Of a DNA stretch of 64,000 nt, positions 26,028 through 37,196 are shown piece by piece. Origin of the DNA: Cylicocyclus nassatus (Eukaryota > Nematoda > Chromadorea > Rhabditida > Strongylidae); contig CATQJL010000112.1 of assembly GCA_958299035.1 (NCBI GenBank), positions 47,698,941-47,762,940 on the forward strand. The letters are read 5' to 3'. The notes under the pieces are model-generated. The model did no database searches. It saw nothing but the letters and a program-made list of their open reading frames with translations, and was not told the DNA's origin. The position numbers and the translations under genes are program-made. Positions within the stretch are counted from its first letter, which is position 1, and each line of letters starts with the position of its first letter.

Positions 26028-26338
26028 TATCTAAACGAGAAGGAATGTGAGGAAGAACTTTTCGTCAACGGAGTCACCCGTGACCTTGATAAGCTTCTAA
26101 ACATGCATGCTTCCGTAAAAGCTACTCATTGTCAGTTTAGAGCTATTCTTAAGAACTATCTGCTTTTAACATCAAATCATTCGTGACATGTGTTGTTTTT
26201 TTTTTGTTAATGTTTGAATGTTGCTCTTTTACCAATTGTTTTTTTGTTGCTATGTTCCTTTTCAGCTATTCCGACGTTGATTTCTTTTGTTTCATTGCCC
26301 TCATGGGCTTGTCCATGTAACTAAATAAATAAATAAGT
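26028..26338 (+). mobile_element. 5'-truncated non-LTR retrotransposon 3' end (possible)
   Basis: An open frame of about 50 codons (reading ECEEELFVNGVTRDLDKLLN within it) stops at TGA near 26184. It is followed by a T-rich 3' region ending cccatgggcttgtccatg-like sequence and a TAAATAAATAAATAAG tail. A 3' tail of short AATA repeats after a truncated C-terminal frame is typical of CR1/jockey-type LINEs. No reverse transcriptase motif is left, so the clade is a guess. Confidence 0.45.
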
Positions 26339-26845
26339 ATACAGCGGCATAATTATCTAAAATAAACACGCTTAATGAGTATTTGAAACTAAAACTCAGC
26401 AGAACTGTACGGATTTTATTAAGGAAATTTTGTCATAACGTACAGCGAAGAAAGTAGATCGATCCAGGGAGTAACCGCCAAGAACCAGAATGTTGGGTAG
26501 TTAAATAGTGGAAAATCATGAGAAATTTCCACCGTTATAAATCTGATGTATAGTAAATGGTGCTCTATCAGATAGTGAAAGAGTCGAGTCGATTTGAGAG
26601 ATGGTCGCCGAAAATCAGAATTCTAAAAAATTACGCCATTTTAGCCCACTTTAATGTACTGGGTGGAGGCCGCCAGGGGAGAATTTGTGATGAAAAGTCT
26701 CCCCCCCACGGGCATAAGTCATAGGAGGCCCTAAACCCCCACATGGTATATATCAGAAAGCTTGATGAGAATCTAACGTATAAAGTAGCAACATGATTCA
26801 TGCAGCTCTGAAGAAGTTAAGAGCTGTTAAAGTTCAAAAAACTTG

Positions 26846-26867
26846 GGTTTAATTACCCAAGTTTGAG
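26846..26867 (+). other. SL1 spliced-leader sequence copied into genomic DNA
   Basis: All 22 nt match the nematode SL1 leader (starts GGTTTAATTACCC, ends AAGTTTGAG). No GT splice donor follows, so this is not an SL RNA gene. The leader runs straight into a 9-nt 5' UTR and an ATG at 26877, as it would in a mature trans-spliced mRNA. Confidence 0.93.
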
Positions 26868-27246
26868 TTTCAAAAAATGTCTGGAATTACTATCACAAAG
26901 AAGGATGTACCCAAGAAAAAGACTAAGAAAGCCATCGATGACGAAGAGTTTGAAGAGTTTCTCGTACAAGAATGGGCGGAAGGACAGACGATGCAGATGA
27001 TGAAGAGATGAATGTATGGGAAGATAACTGGGACGACGAAACGCATGAAAGCGGCATCTCGAAACGGCTGAAAGAAGAACTTGCTAAAAGTAGTCAGACT
27101 GTCGCATGATCTTGATGAACGATTCATCGTCTTAATGCTTTCTGTTTATAAGTTGCTTATCGATGTAATTAACTAATGATCGTTTTGTTATTGATAAACT
27201 ATAAATCTTGTACAATTGCGTACAATAAAAGTTCAGGAACAAAAAA
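26846..27246 (+). pseudogene. dss-1: Processed pseudogene of 26S proteasome subunit DSS1/SEM1
   Basis: DSS1/SEM1 is a small acidic protein of the proteasome lid that also binds BRCA2 and TREX-2. The copy has SL1, a short leader, ATG at 26877, an intronless coding region to TGA at 27107-27109, a 3' UTR with AATAAA at 27224-27229, and an A-rich stretch (aacaaaaaa) at 27238-27246. The first frame includes DDEEFEEF followed by QEWAEG. A one-base deletion near 26983-26990 then shifts the frame, and the remaining part (VWEDNWDD, KRLKEELAK) is in the +2 frame. The acidic/aromatic blocks EEFEEF and WEDNWDD are the hallmark of the family. The product would be cut off at an early TGA after about 44 codons. 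This is a retroposed mRNA, and the intron-bearing parent gene is elsewhere. Confidence 0.9.
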
Positions 27247-27899
27247 GCGCTTTATAACCTGTTTCTTCAGGACCCTGGATCTCGGCGCTGTTTCAATGGA
27301 TCAGTACGGCTAATATATAATTCAAGACAGATCTTACTCTACAAAACCTATAAAGTGCAACATCACACATTTTCACATTCAAGATTTATATGAGTTTAAC
27401 TGTCAGCTGTCACTAAACACGCTAAAATGGCGTAATTTTTTAGAATCCTGGTTTTCGGCGACTATCTCTTAAACTGACTCGGTTTTTTCACTCTCTGATA
27501 AAGCACCATTTACTCTTCAAAACCTATGAAGTCGCAGTTGCCGACATCTTCAAACATCAGATTTATAACGGTGGAAATTTCTCATGATTTTTCACTATTT
27601 AATTATTCAAAATTCTGGTTCTTGGCGGTTACTCCCTGGATCGACCTGCTTTCTTCGCAGTACGTTATGACAAAATTTACCTAATAAAATCCGTACAGTT
27701 CCGCTAACTTTTACTTCTAAATACACCACTTGCTAAACATGTTTATTTTAAATATATATGCCGCCATATACATAAAATATGCTTATCTTTTTTTGCGTTT
27801 GTTTTGCTTATTTCCCTTCTTTATCGTTCAGCGAAAAAAAATGTTTATTCCAAAAGTGAAGGTGGTCACCCTGTACCAGCTCAAAAGTGAAGGTAGGGG

Positions 27900-28150
27900 A
27901 TCGGCTCCCACTAACGCACCTCGATTCGACTGCTTTCTCTACTGTTTATCGATGATGCAAACAGAAAGTCGAAGGATACTCTGTTCCAATCGGAATCATC
28001 AAAGCGCTGAAATAACTTGCGCCTCGCAACGCTATGGCTTGCATTGCGCATATGGGTACAAGAAAGAAAGATAACATGATACGCATTGCGCACTGTTGGA
28101 GAGAGCGAAGAGACTGAAGATCAGACAAGAAAGCCCAGGGCATTCGCAAA
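27900..28150. repeat. Diverged half of the 46981 MITE family
   Basis: The stretch with ctgttccaatcggaatcat, then aacttgcgcctcgcaacgct and gagagagcgaagagactgaa resembles in order the interior of the foldback at 46981-47194. The opposite terminus is not visible. Confidence 0.45.
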
Positions 28151-28547
28151 ACGCAGAAAGTTTTCAGTGCGTATGTCTGTAAAATAACATTCATCCCTGA
28201 GTTAATTCGGAGTAATGTTTGCGTGGACTTTGCGTTTCACAGACGTATAATAATCACCCAAGAAACTTGGTGCCTGCTTATGTGTTGCTTCGTACATTAT
28301 GTCACCTTTCTTTCTTGTCCATTTTGTGGAGAAGCAGCCTGACACTTATGAGGAAGTTTATCGCAGATTAGGCACATGGCGTGCGAACCCCTCCATCAGC
28401 GCGGTAACATAGCGTATTATATTCGAGTGACTCCTCAAGGGTAATATTACTCGTTCCTAACAAATTTGTAGGCGAAACCGTCCGACAGAGAAAGTAGAAA
28501 GTTTGAGTCTGAAAGTGGAAAAGCGGCGAGGACATGTTTTCTCGGAG

Positions 28548-28683
28548 GTAGAGGAGGGGACACCTCAACTAGACACCGCTTCCGCGGGCTACTGGTGTCC
28601 TGACACCAAGAACGACACTGGGGCGAAAGGACCAGCAAGGAGCCGCAGAGGCGGTGGCTAATTAAGGTGATGGTTCCTCTGCC
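28548..28683. repeat. Foldback MITE, GCCGCTTCCGCGGGCT family (copy 1)
   Basis: The left end gtagaggagggga plus caccgcttccgcgggctact and the right agccgcagaggcggtgg plus ggttcctc form an imperfect hairpin. A related element lies at 55616-55745. Confidence 0.65.
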
Positions 28684-28933
28684 GAGAAGATCTCATTCAA
28701 GTACTCTGTTTTTTGATTCCCGCCAATATGGTCTGCAGCCCCAATGTGGCGTGGTCGGAGTGATGTACGAGTAAAGTTTGTCTTCTGGCAGTATCTCCTA
28801 ATCTGCGAAGGGAACCGACGTTCCTCCTTTTCAGTCTTGGTCTTTTTATGTATAGTTCAGTATAATATCGGGCAAGCAAAGTTCTTATGATTATGACTAC
28901 AAATCACTTTTAGCAATTAACACTCAATATGAA

Positions 28934-29420
28934 CTAGCTGGCTTACCGCGCTCCCCCAGCTCTGTCACACTATGATGAAGTTCCGTCCTTATCCCTGTAC
29001 GAGCTTCCCCTCTGCCCACGTCTACTCGCCAATTTTCTATTCCCGCTGTTATGGTAGTCAGTATGCTCACTTACCCCACTGATACCAGCCCCGTAGCTCG
29101 AACTTGCAAAAAATTGATAAAATCGAAAGTAAAGGATAATTCTAAAAACTAATATTGCATTTGTAATCAGCATGCTCGATCATCCCTCTGTCAAATACCA
29201 GCCAGATCCGTAGCTCAGACTTTGCAAAAGATTGATAAAAATCGATAAAAGCGATATAGACCGATGACAAAAAGAGCCTATGACACCCACCCCGACCTAA
29301 AGTGTATGTGTGACAAGTTTGGTCCGGATCGGTTCAGGGCAAAGACTTCTATTCGGAACATACGTACAGACAGACACAGACACATAGACACAGACATACA
29401 TACAAACAGACCTTCAGGAA
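28934..29420 (-). mobile_element. Non-autonomous Helitron fragment, reverse orientation
   Basis: Read on the minus strand, the 3' end is ggtaagccagCTAG followed by T (28934-28937), identical to the end of the Helitron at 15806-16993. The body has the same atcgata blocks, the ggaccaaacttg motif at about 29310-29330 and the tgtctgtctg tract near the 5' side (29360-29415). The exact 5' terminus is not clear. Confidence 0.65.
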
Positions 29421-29599
29421 TGATATCTACGAAAGTCCATAATGGAGGAAAATGGACTTGCAAACCTCATTTTACTCGTTTGCGGTGGGGAATGGTCGAA
29501 ATCGCTCGCGTTATTCAGAATTTTTTGTCCCATCGCAACTACGAGGCAAAGTGATATAACGATCTACAGCTCGTGCCTTGGTCTGCGTTTCAGACCTGC

Positions 29600-29725
29600 C
29601 ACGTGTGGCTATCATGTTGGCAACATGGCAGCAACATGTTTGCACCATGCCACAACATGTTGGCAGAACATTTTGGCTACGCCAACAACGTGTTGCTGCC
29701 AATGTTGCCAATGTGTTAGTTACAC
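29600..29725. repeat. Cluster of CAACATG/GTTGGCA repeats
   Basis: About ten short copies of caacatg, ttggc and their complements alternate over 125 bp, with direct and inverted arrangement. It looks like a degenerate low-complexity repeat. Confidence 0.5.
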
Positions 29726-29899
29726 ATGGCACGTCCGCGACGCCACAAGGGTAGCGAGCTGTGGAGGGGACGAGAGCTCGTTCGCGAAAGAATGCGAAAA
29801 GTCCATTTAGAATGGGCAAAATGGGAATTACCTCCATTATAAATGGACTTGAAACCCATTTTGCTCCAGCTGCAAGGTGAGCTGTGACTAAGCCCATTT

Positions 29900-31090
29900 T
29901 TGACCTTTTTCACATTTGTAATTGCAATTTTTTGAGATTGTGTTCCTTAGAATATTTTAAAGCCACAAGTGAGCGGAAAAGTTTTACGTCTTTTAAAAGA
30001 CTAAAATGAGTTCTTCCTTATGTACACATAAAAATGCTACAAACATTATTGAAGAAGATTAAATTCACCAAGATATTCACTAACAAACTCAAATGCTTTC
30101 AAACATGTCGACGAATTTCTGTGTAAATTAAATAAAATTTGCTAACTCCTCAATCCATCAACAACTAAATTCATTATTTATATTCAATAATTGAAAAAGG
30201 ATGTTTCAAGATAGTAACTCAGAAGCTATCTTTTGACTAACTTTGTAAAACCGACCATTATAGACGGCAAAGTTCGTGAATTTGAATATGGTCCAAAGAA
30301 ATACTGATAAAATAATGATAAGAAATACTTTTCATGCTTTATGACTTGAAAATTTGCAAGTTTGGAGTTTTCTTTAAACCACGATGACGGAAAAATCATA
30401 GTGTTTAGATATGTTTAATCCCCAAATTGCGAGGAAAAATTTGCGCCGCTCATTTGAAGCTAGTTTTCGGATTGCTAAAAAATTTCAGAAATTGGCGACA
30501 CATGAGATTAAAATGTAGGTTTGAAAGTTGTTCAACTATTAAGAGATATGAACATTAGCGCTAAAAGGGAAAGAAGAGCTAAATAGAGCATTTGCGGTCA
30601 TCTTTCTGCAAATTCATAGTTTTTCCAATTCAAAAAACCCTTGTGTTGTAGTGTAGTACAAGGTTTTGACATAATCATTTCAAACCACAGATTGCAATGC
30701 AAGTTTAGCCGAAGTCTGCTTATTGCAGAAAGCTCCACATATGGATTTGATTTGATGCAGATTCATAGAAGTCTTGAAAAACGAACGACCGGAAGTTACA
30801 TGTATAGTTCAATGAAAGTAATTAGATGCATAGTCATAGATAACAAATGGCATAAAATATCCACGGACTGTCATTGTAATGTTAGGTCAGCCCTACTATG
30901 ATAGATACCGACCATTTGGTGGAATTGAGTTTGCAAAGGTGAGGAAACAGATTGAGGCAAGTTGGAGGAGATCTGCTTAAGCATTTTTGTATAGAATGGA
31001 TGGATTTGCGAATGCGATATGTTATCGCACCGCATGGACTAAGTCCATTTTATTCGTACGAAAAGCCCATTTCGCGGGGACTTTAGTGCA
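29900..31090. other. AT-rich stretch without recognised features
   Basis: I see no gene or clear repeat here. Short open frames have no family resemblance. Confidence 0.35.
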
Positions 31091-31115
31091 TATCATTTCA
31101 GCTTTATATAAAAGA

Positions 31116-32600
31116 CTAGCGACCCGTAGGGTCGCTAGCAAGCGTGTTGGGGCAAACCCATAGATAAGCGCTGTTTTGAACTTATAACTTTCTCAAATGA
31201 ATTACCAGTTTATAAGTATACCAGCCGCGGAGCTGCCGCTAAGTGGCAGTCTGCGGCTGAAACTCGACAGCTCCGCTGCCTCGCTTACCTAAAATTCTTG
31301 ATAGTGTTTTTGCACGGTACTTACATATGTATCAGCCTGTGCAAATTGAGAAAAGATGAACATATTGAGCTTTGTCAGTTCATTCTCTCAATCCAACAAC
31401 ACAACGAATTATCAACAATAACAACATAGATTGGCTTACAACAACAGTAACGGCGAAGATGGAGGAAAGGGAATAGGAGGTAGGGTTAGATCAAGGTGAT
31501 TAACTTTGCAGGACCTCGCTGGAAACAGCTTTAAGTGGGTTGGGGTTGGCGATCCGCAGATAGACCTCACGCGGCTAAGGGCCACATAGAGTTGGCCGTG
31601 ACTGAAGACGTCAGTGAAGAGCCACTCCGACTCTAGTGAATCATTGACCTTGAGATTTGTTGATAATCATAGCGAAGGCGGTCTGATGGGAAATTGAGAG
31701 CGTCGAGGCTTAAAAGGCAGGTTCTTGTCGTCATAGTCATATATTTTCGAGATCAGTACATTCTACTCGCGGCGATCACCTGTGATGAATTTGCAGCGGA
31801 TCACACGACGACCCATAACACAGACCTGGAGCTTGGTTTCGTTTGCAAAGGCCGGAAGACACGTCCAAGTTTTGGAGCAGCATCATGATGGCGCCCTCTT
31901 AGACAGTGCGATGGCATGGAGGAAGTGGTGATCTTAGAAACTTGGTATTGTAAAATTCTACCTAATCGTTAGCATCCTCGGTTACGATCTCGTCGCGTGA
32001 GTAGTAAACCCTCTTCACCCTGCATGCGCAGAAGTACTTGCTCGTTGATGGCGTTTATTGAGAGCAAGGATGGTTTGATTGGAAAGGTCGACCGAGGGTT
32101 CGATGAAGTGTCCATAAAGCTCCGTGACAATGTCGCCATGGCCCTGGACTTCCAACGGTAGCTTTACGCGCCCTTGACAGTCGTTGGCAGTGCCGTCGCT
32201 CACATGCCCGACAAGTTCGTCCCTCTAAATCGCTGGTCGTTACTCGCATGTTTGCATAGAGAAGGAGAATCGTAAACTGCGGACACTGGAAAGACTGCTT
32301 GATGCACACGCTTAGTTGGTCCACTCGTGATCCTCTGCGGACAACTGGTAGAATCTGTCCAAAGTCGCTACGAGAATGAGCATTTTTCCAACAAAGGGTC
32401 TCTGGACTTGCTTGATATCACGAAGCACAGAGTCCACCGTCCCGAAAGCTGTCTTAGAGATCATTGAGGCCTCATCCCAGATAATGATGTCGTTTTCAGC
32501 AAGCATCCCTGCGTCCTTCATTTGTTTTTTGAAAGAAGAATTCTCACAATTTTTCATAATATCGAGCTTGAACAACGAAGCAGAAGTGAGGCCGGATTGA
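31116..32600 (-). pseudogene. Decayed Helitron with Pif1-type helicase remnant
   Basis: On the minus strand, residues from a Helitron Pif1-like DNA helicase are readable in several frames. From 32600 down they include LLQSGLTSASLFKL, the Walker B motif IIIWDEASM, GTVDSVLRDIKQ, then LLQNLDVSSGLCN, GRRVIRCKFITGD and the C-terminal FSHGQLYVALSRV. Stops and frameshifts break the frame repeatedly. Walker A is missing, because the sequence beyond 32640 is an unrelated tandem array. The probable 3' terminus is at 31116-31119: a GCGACCC-TA-CGGGTCGC-type hairpin followed on the minus strand by CTAG and T. No HUH Rep domain was found. Confidence 0.8.
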
Positions 32601-32659
32601 AGTAAGTAGGCCGCATTCTGCAGAAATTATATTTCGCTATTAATCTGCACACTGATGCC

Positions 32660-33790
32660 AAATTTGGGGAAATGCTTTTTCTTCTTCCAAAAGTACGCTT
32701 TCAAATTTTGGTCCCGCTGGAAAATTTTTGAGTGGTTTAAGGTTGGAAAACTTTGACAAAAAGCATCTTTCGCGATAGTTTTTCATGAAGATCAACAACT
32801 TAGAAACATGATTTTTTTGCTCACAGAAATTTGCAACTTTCAAACTTTGGTCTCGTTTGAATAAGGTCGAATCCTTCACGGTAATCTCTGTTGCGTGAAA
32901 ATGAAAATTCATGAAAATCTGAATTTGGAAAAATTCTGTTTCTTCTTTCAAAATTCTGCACCTTTGGATGCAAACAGGTTCAGTTAGAAAATTTATCTGT
33001 GGTTCGGAAAATTTTACAGAAAGCATTTCTCGCGGTAGTTTTTTTTATAGAAATCTGAATTCTGAAGAAATACTTTTTTACTCTCGGAGTTTTGCAACAT
33101 TAAACTTTGGCTCACTGAAAGACTCATCCGAATGGTTTCAAGGTAGAAAATTTTACGGAAGGCATCTCTCGCGATAGTTATCCACGAAAATTTGAAATGT
33201 GGAAAAGTCCTTTTTCTACATTCAATATTTTTTATTATTTCTATATTCAATTTTTAAACTTTGTTCCGTTGGAAAATTCACCTCTATGATATTGAAGTCG
33301 GAAAATTTTTACAAAAAGCATCTTTCACTACTAATTCCATGAAAATCTGGAATTTGAAAACATTTTTTACTTCTCTTAGAGTTATGTTTTCAAACTTGGT
33401 CCCGCGGAAAATTTACGAATGGTATTAGGATCGAAACTTTTACAGTAAGCATCCTTTTGCGATTGTTTCTAATAGTAGTCAGAAATTCAAAAAATCCTTT
33501 TTCTGCTTTTAAAATTATAAGCTTCAAAAGCAACTTTCGAACTCGTTCGGAAAGATTCATAATTCATGGTTGAGTTCGGATTTTACAAAAAACGTATCTT
33601 GCTACTGTTCATCGTAAGATTTCAGAATATGGAGAAATTGTTTCTCTTTTCCACAATTTTGCAAATTTCAAGCTTTGATCTCGAGTGAATGGTATTAAGG
33701 CTGAAAAATTCAACAGGAAACTCTCCACTATTGCTTTCAATTAGAAAATTTGGAAAATTCTTTCTTCTTCCTGGCTCTGCAACTGTCAAT
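32660..33790. repeat. Degenerate tandem array, period about 125-140 bp
   Basis: Eight or nine diverged units recur. Each carries a tttcaaactttggtcccg-like start, a ggaaaattttacaaaaagca-like middle with tctctcgcgatagtt, and a (t)gaaaatctgaatt-like end. Units begin near 32690, 32828, 32957, 33088, 33257, 33387, 33521 and 33664. Strong divergence suggests an old satellite or minisatellite. Confidence 0.8.
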
Positions 33791-33806
33791 CTTAGCTTCG
33801 CTGAAC

Positions 33807-35271
33807 TACTGACTACCGCGCACTTATGTCATATTGCCACGTAGCAGCAGAAACCAACTGGTTTGAATTATAAGGCATTGAAAAAGCTTGATATCGTTGT
33901 TTTTGCGCTTTCTAAATGAATCTTCAAATTAGCGGATAACCCAAGTAGGCGAAAACACTAGGGCTGGTAGTAATTCCCCGACCTGGCGGCAGGTCTCGTC
34001 GGCAGGCCGCTAACACATTTCCGTGAGGGCCAGAAACTAAAACCCCAAATTTAGGCCGTCCCAGGCCTTTTTCCAAAAGATTTTCTCGATGAAGATGCCA
34101 CCTCGCTCTAGAAACTTTCATCAAAATTTCAATTCCAGAAATCTTCCTGTAGGAACTTATCTGGAAGGGCAGGAGGAGCTGCCGGCAACTTTGCGAGGTC
34201 AGTTGCCGGCAACCTGCCGGCAGCTCGTCGAAATCCGCGAGGTGGCAGCTGCCAGCAGGCTAGATAGCACGAGAAGTAGCATGCACTTTTGAGAGAGGAA
34301 GCTGCCGGCATCTCGATGTGCCTCTACCACGTCGGTGTGCTGGCACCTTTGCCGACGGCGTCTGTGAAATTAGGTAATGCGGCAATATTACACAATTTAT
34401 GTCAGGCGAAGGAATCACAAAGTTCTACTTCCCAAAAAAACTCATTTTTTCTCATTATACGAGTTTTTCTTTTTTAAAACGACGATTTCTTACAGAATCT
34501 AGTAATGCCTTAAAACCATAAAGAACACCATCCTTTTTGACAATCCTTTCTAGACCTCGTTTGCACCGATTTCGCCTCTCTCTTGCTCATACAATCACCT
34601 GTTCTTTCAAGTCAAAGTCTTACGCAATGTATCGATCCCTCTTACAGGCGGCCACTTACCAGTGCGTTCCTCCACTTGCTGGTGCAGACCGCAATGATAG
34701 ACCGAATGGTCGAATGGTTAGCGTGGTGGCACTTGAGTTAACTCATTCAGATTCGAACGCACTACGTCCATGTTTTGCGGCTGCTGCGTCATCAAAATTT
34801 TATGTGCGGAGTGATTGCCTACAGATTATATAAGATCATTAGAACCTAAGATCAATTCGCGAGCTACCGCCGGAAATGGCAACTTCCCGCGATGTGTGCC
34901 TGCTTGCCGGTATCTATGATGCCACCGGTACGGTAGATTACTACCGGCCTAGATATTGTCCTGTTGGTACATCACGAAGAAGTGGGCATGTCATATATTT
35001 GTGTATGGCATCACTTCAGCCAATAGTCAAGATTTTTATGAACTACTATTTGTCGGTTAACGTTTTGGCGAAGCGGCCTGCCGACGTAACCTGCCGCCAG
35101 GTCGTGGAGATTATATTTACTCTAGTGTTTTCGCTTACTTGGGGTATCCGCTAATTTGAAGATCCATTTAAGAAAGCGCAAGAACAACAGGCTTTTCCAA
35201 TGCCTTATATTTTGAACCAGCTGCTTTCTGCCGCTACGCGGCAAAATTACATAAGTGCGCGGCAGTCAGTA
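33807..35271. mobile_element. 1.46-kb foldback element
   Basis: The outer ends are inverted: tactgactaccgcgcactta at the left and taagtgcgcggcagtcagta at the right. Arms of about 210 bp share cttcaaattagcggat, gcgaaaacacta and gcggcaggtc blocks with their complements. The interior has GC-rich gccggca repeats at 34170-34310 and a short tRNA-like motif near 34700-34765. No transposase frame was seen. Confidence 0.75.
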
Positions 35272-35289
35272 AAGGGACAAGGTAGGTCA

Positions 35290-35518
35290 ATTAAGCGCCA
35301 AGCAGACTTCGCGCGATTTCAGCCGCGCAAATTGGCAATATTCCAACTGTTGATAACTCATCGTAAGCGTATTCCGATTAAGCGCAAGGTGAAGCATTTT
35401 TTAGATCTGCGAAAGTTGTACATAATGTGAATCTGTAGTCCGCAGGTGGTGGATTTGAAGAGATATGGCAAATTGCCAGGTCGCTTAGCGATTAAAATCG
35501 CGTGAGGATGTCCGAGGT
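35290..35518. mobile_element. Foldback MITE, GCAGACTTCACGCGATT family (copy 2)
   Basis: The ends agcagacttcgcgcgatttc and aaaatcgcgtgaggatgtcc are imperfect inverted repeats. The interior (gaagcattt, gatctg) resembles the copy at 39907-40151 more than the one at 18603. Confidence 0.65.
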
Positions 35519-37190
35519 TTTAGGGAAGTAGAAGATATATAGTCATAGTCAGCAAGCTCAAGTACGTTCTTCTTCCTTTTAGCCCTCCAAGGCACAAATT
35601 CAGTAAAAGTTAGTGAATCAACTTTGATCAAATATGTAGCTCAATGAATTTTTCTCGCCCTGACGAAGGCGAAATCGCCGAAACGTTCACCAAAAAAGAG
35701 TTCATAAAAATCTTGACTATTTGCTAAAGTAATGCCATACACTAGACATTGTGTTTTTCTCAGACACTGCCTTTGAGGGCGTCCACTCAGGTGAGGATAT
35801 TCATATCTTGTTGTCACATAATAGAGAGCTCCTAGCTGAGCAATCGCCAAAGTCTCGCTGCAAAAGATGAATCCTGAAGCGAGAAAACCACTTTAGAATA
35901 TAGAAGCGCCACGTTGGCTTCGCCCATCAACGTGGGTGGTCTGAAGATAAAAAGCCCAAAATCGGGCTTCAGGCTAGATACACAGAAATGGCAAAAATGT
36001 GATAATTATAACGAAGGGCAGTGTAATGGCTTGGTAAAATGAATCCATGACAGATCTTGTTGGTGTTAGGTAATAGACCTCCAAGCAAACCGCATTCTCA
36101 GCCTCTTTCAATCCACGCATTAAATTTAAATACGCGCTTCAAACGCCCGCCGCCCCGGCTTCCGTTGAGTGGGAGTCAATTGGGATTTTAAATCACGTGT
36201 CTATGATTGACATGTTTACTTGCGGGTTTTACCACCTAAAAGCACCAAAATAAGACAAAGGGGGCAGAAAATGCCTCCAATCGCATCAGCTCTAGAGACT
36301 AGAGACTAGATAGACTAAGGAAAGAATAGGATTTTAGTAATGACGCTAATGTATACGTTAGGACAGAACGGGTTTTTCATCTGTAACCCCCTTAGTTTTT
36401 TTTTCTGCATGGGACGCGTAGTCTAATTTTCGCATTGTCTGTTTGCTGTTCTACATTCCGACCACATTTGCAGACTTGTATCTTGCAAATCACGACTTTT
36501 TCGATCTGAAAAAGCGCAATATATTACATGTAAGTGAAATAATACAATGAGATGGGTGCGACATTTCGACAATGATATTTTATATGAAGTTGATTGTAAA
36601 AATATAATCATGACAAACAAATTTGAAACAAATCCAGTTTAAAGCGAATATCTCTCACAGCTTTAAAAATTAGGCTTTCTATAGTCTGAGAGCAAGGCTC
36701 AATCGATGCGAACAGCAATGACAAAGGAACCAGAAAACTCATTGGTTCTGAGCATGCACTTATGCATGTTAGCGCAAAGGCTTCACGTTTGGCTCAGCAA
36801 TAATAAGTTCCCGAATGGAGTTCTTGTAACAAGCGAATTCATGCAAGAATAATTCTGGATTTTTTATGCAAAGCTGTACTTTGGTGTTTTGGCTATGTTT
36901 TTAAAGTGCATGCTGTGCGCATGCTGCTCATTTGATGTGCAAATTGACATTCGAGCGAAAGTTTACATGACTTGCATGAAGGGATGGGGAGCCAGCATGA
37001 ACGATAGCTTGTGCCAGCCATATGCGCTGCGTAGGTCAAATTTTCCTCAAATTTTGCAATTTTTCCTCAAATTTTATATCTACGTTATAATGATATAAAA
37101 TTTGCAAAAACGCTGAGAGCTCAGTGGGCCCTAACCTTTGATTTTCGACACTCTTCACGACTCATCGAAGAACATATTGCCTCAAAAAGA
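35519..37190. other. Stretch without clear genes
   Basis: About 60 bp at 35706-35770 (agtcaagatttttatgaact when reversed) match a segment at 35010-35045, so part of the neighbouring foldback is repeated here. I recognise no coding exon. Confidence 0.35.
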
Positions 37191-37196
37191 ACGACT

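Larger units (their letters stand above)
26337..27770. mobile_element. Palindromic element carrying a retrocopy in its loop
   Basis: Arms of about 310-350 bp (26337-26650 and 27420-27770) are inverted copies with moderate divergence. They share, for example, actgtacggattttatt, cgccaagaaccagaat and gtggaaatttctcatgat and its complement. The loop of about 770 bp holds the DSS1 pseudogene. The part at 27255-27400 looks like a diverged extra copy of arm sequence. No transposase was seen. Confidence 0.72.

Noticed and set aside
26846..26867. SL1 match as an SL RNA gene
   Set aside because: The leader is not followed by a GT donor or the rest of an SL RNA. It runs into the DSS1 start codon.
34690..34770. 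tRNA-like sequence (tggtcgaatggttagcg ... agattcgaacgc)
   Set aside because: A-box and B-box-like motifs are present, but I could not form an acceptor stem or a proper T-stem. At most a tRNA-derived repeat remnant.
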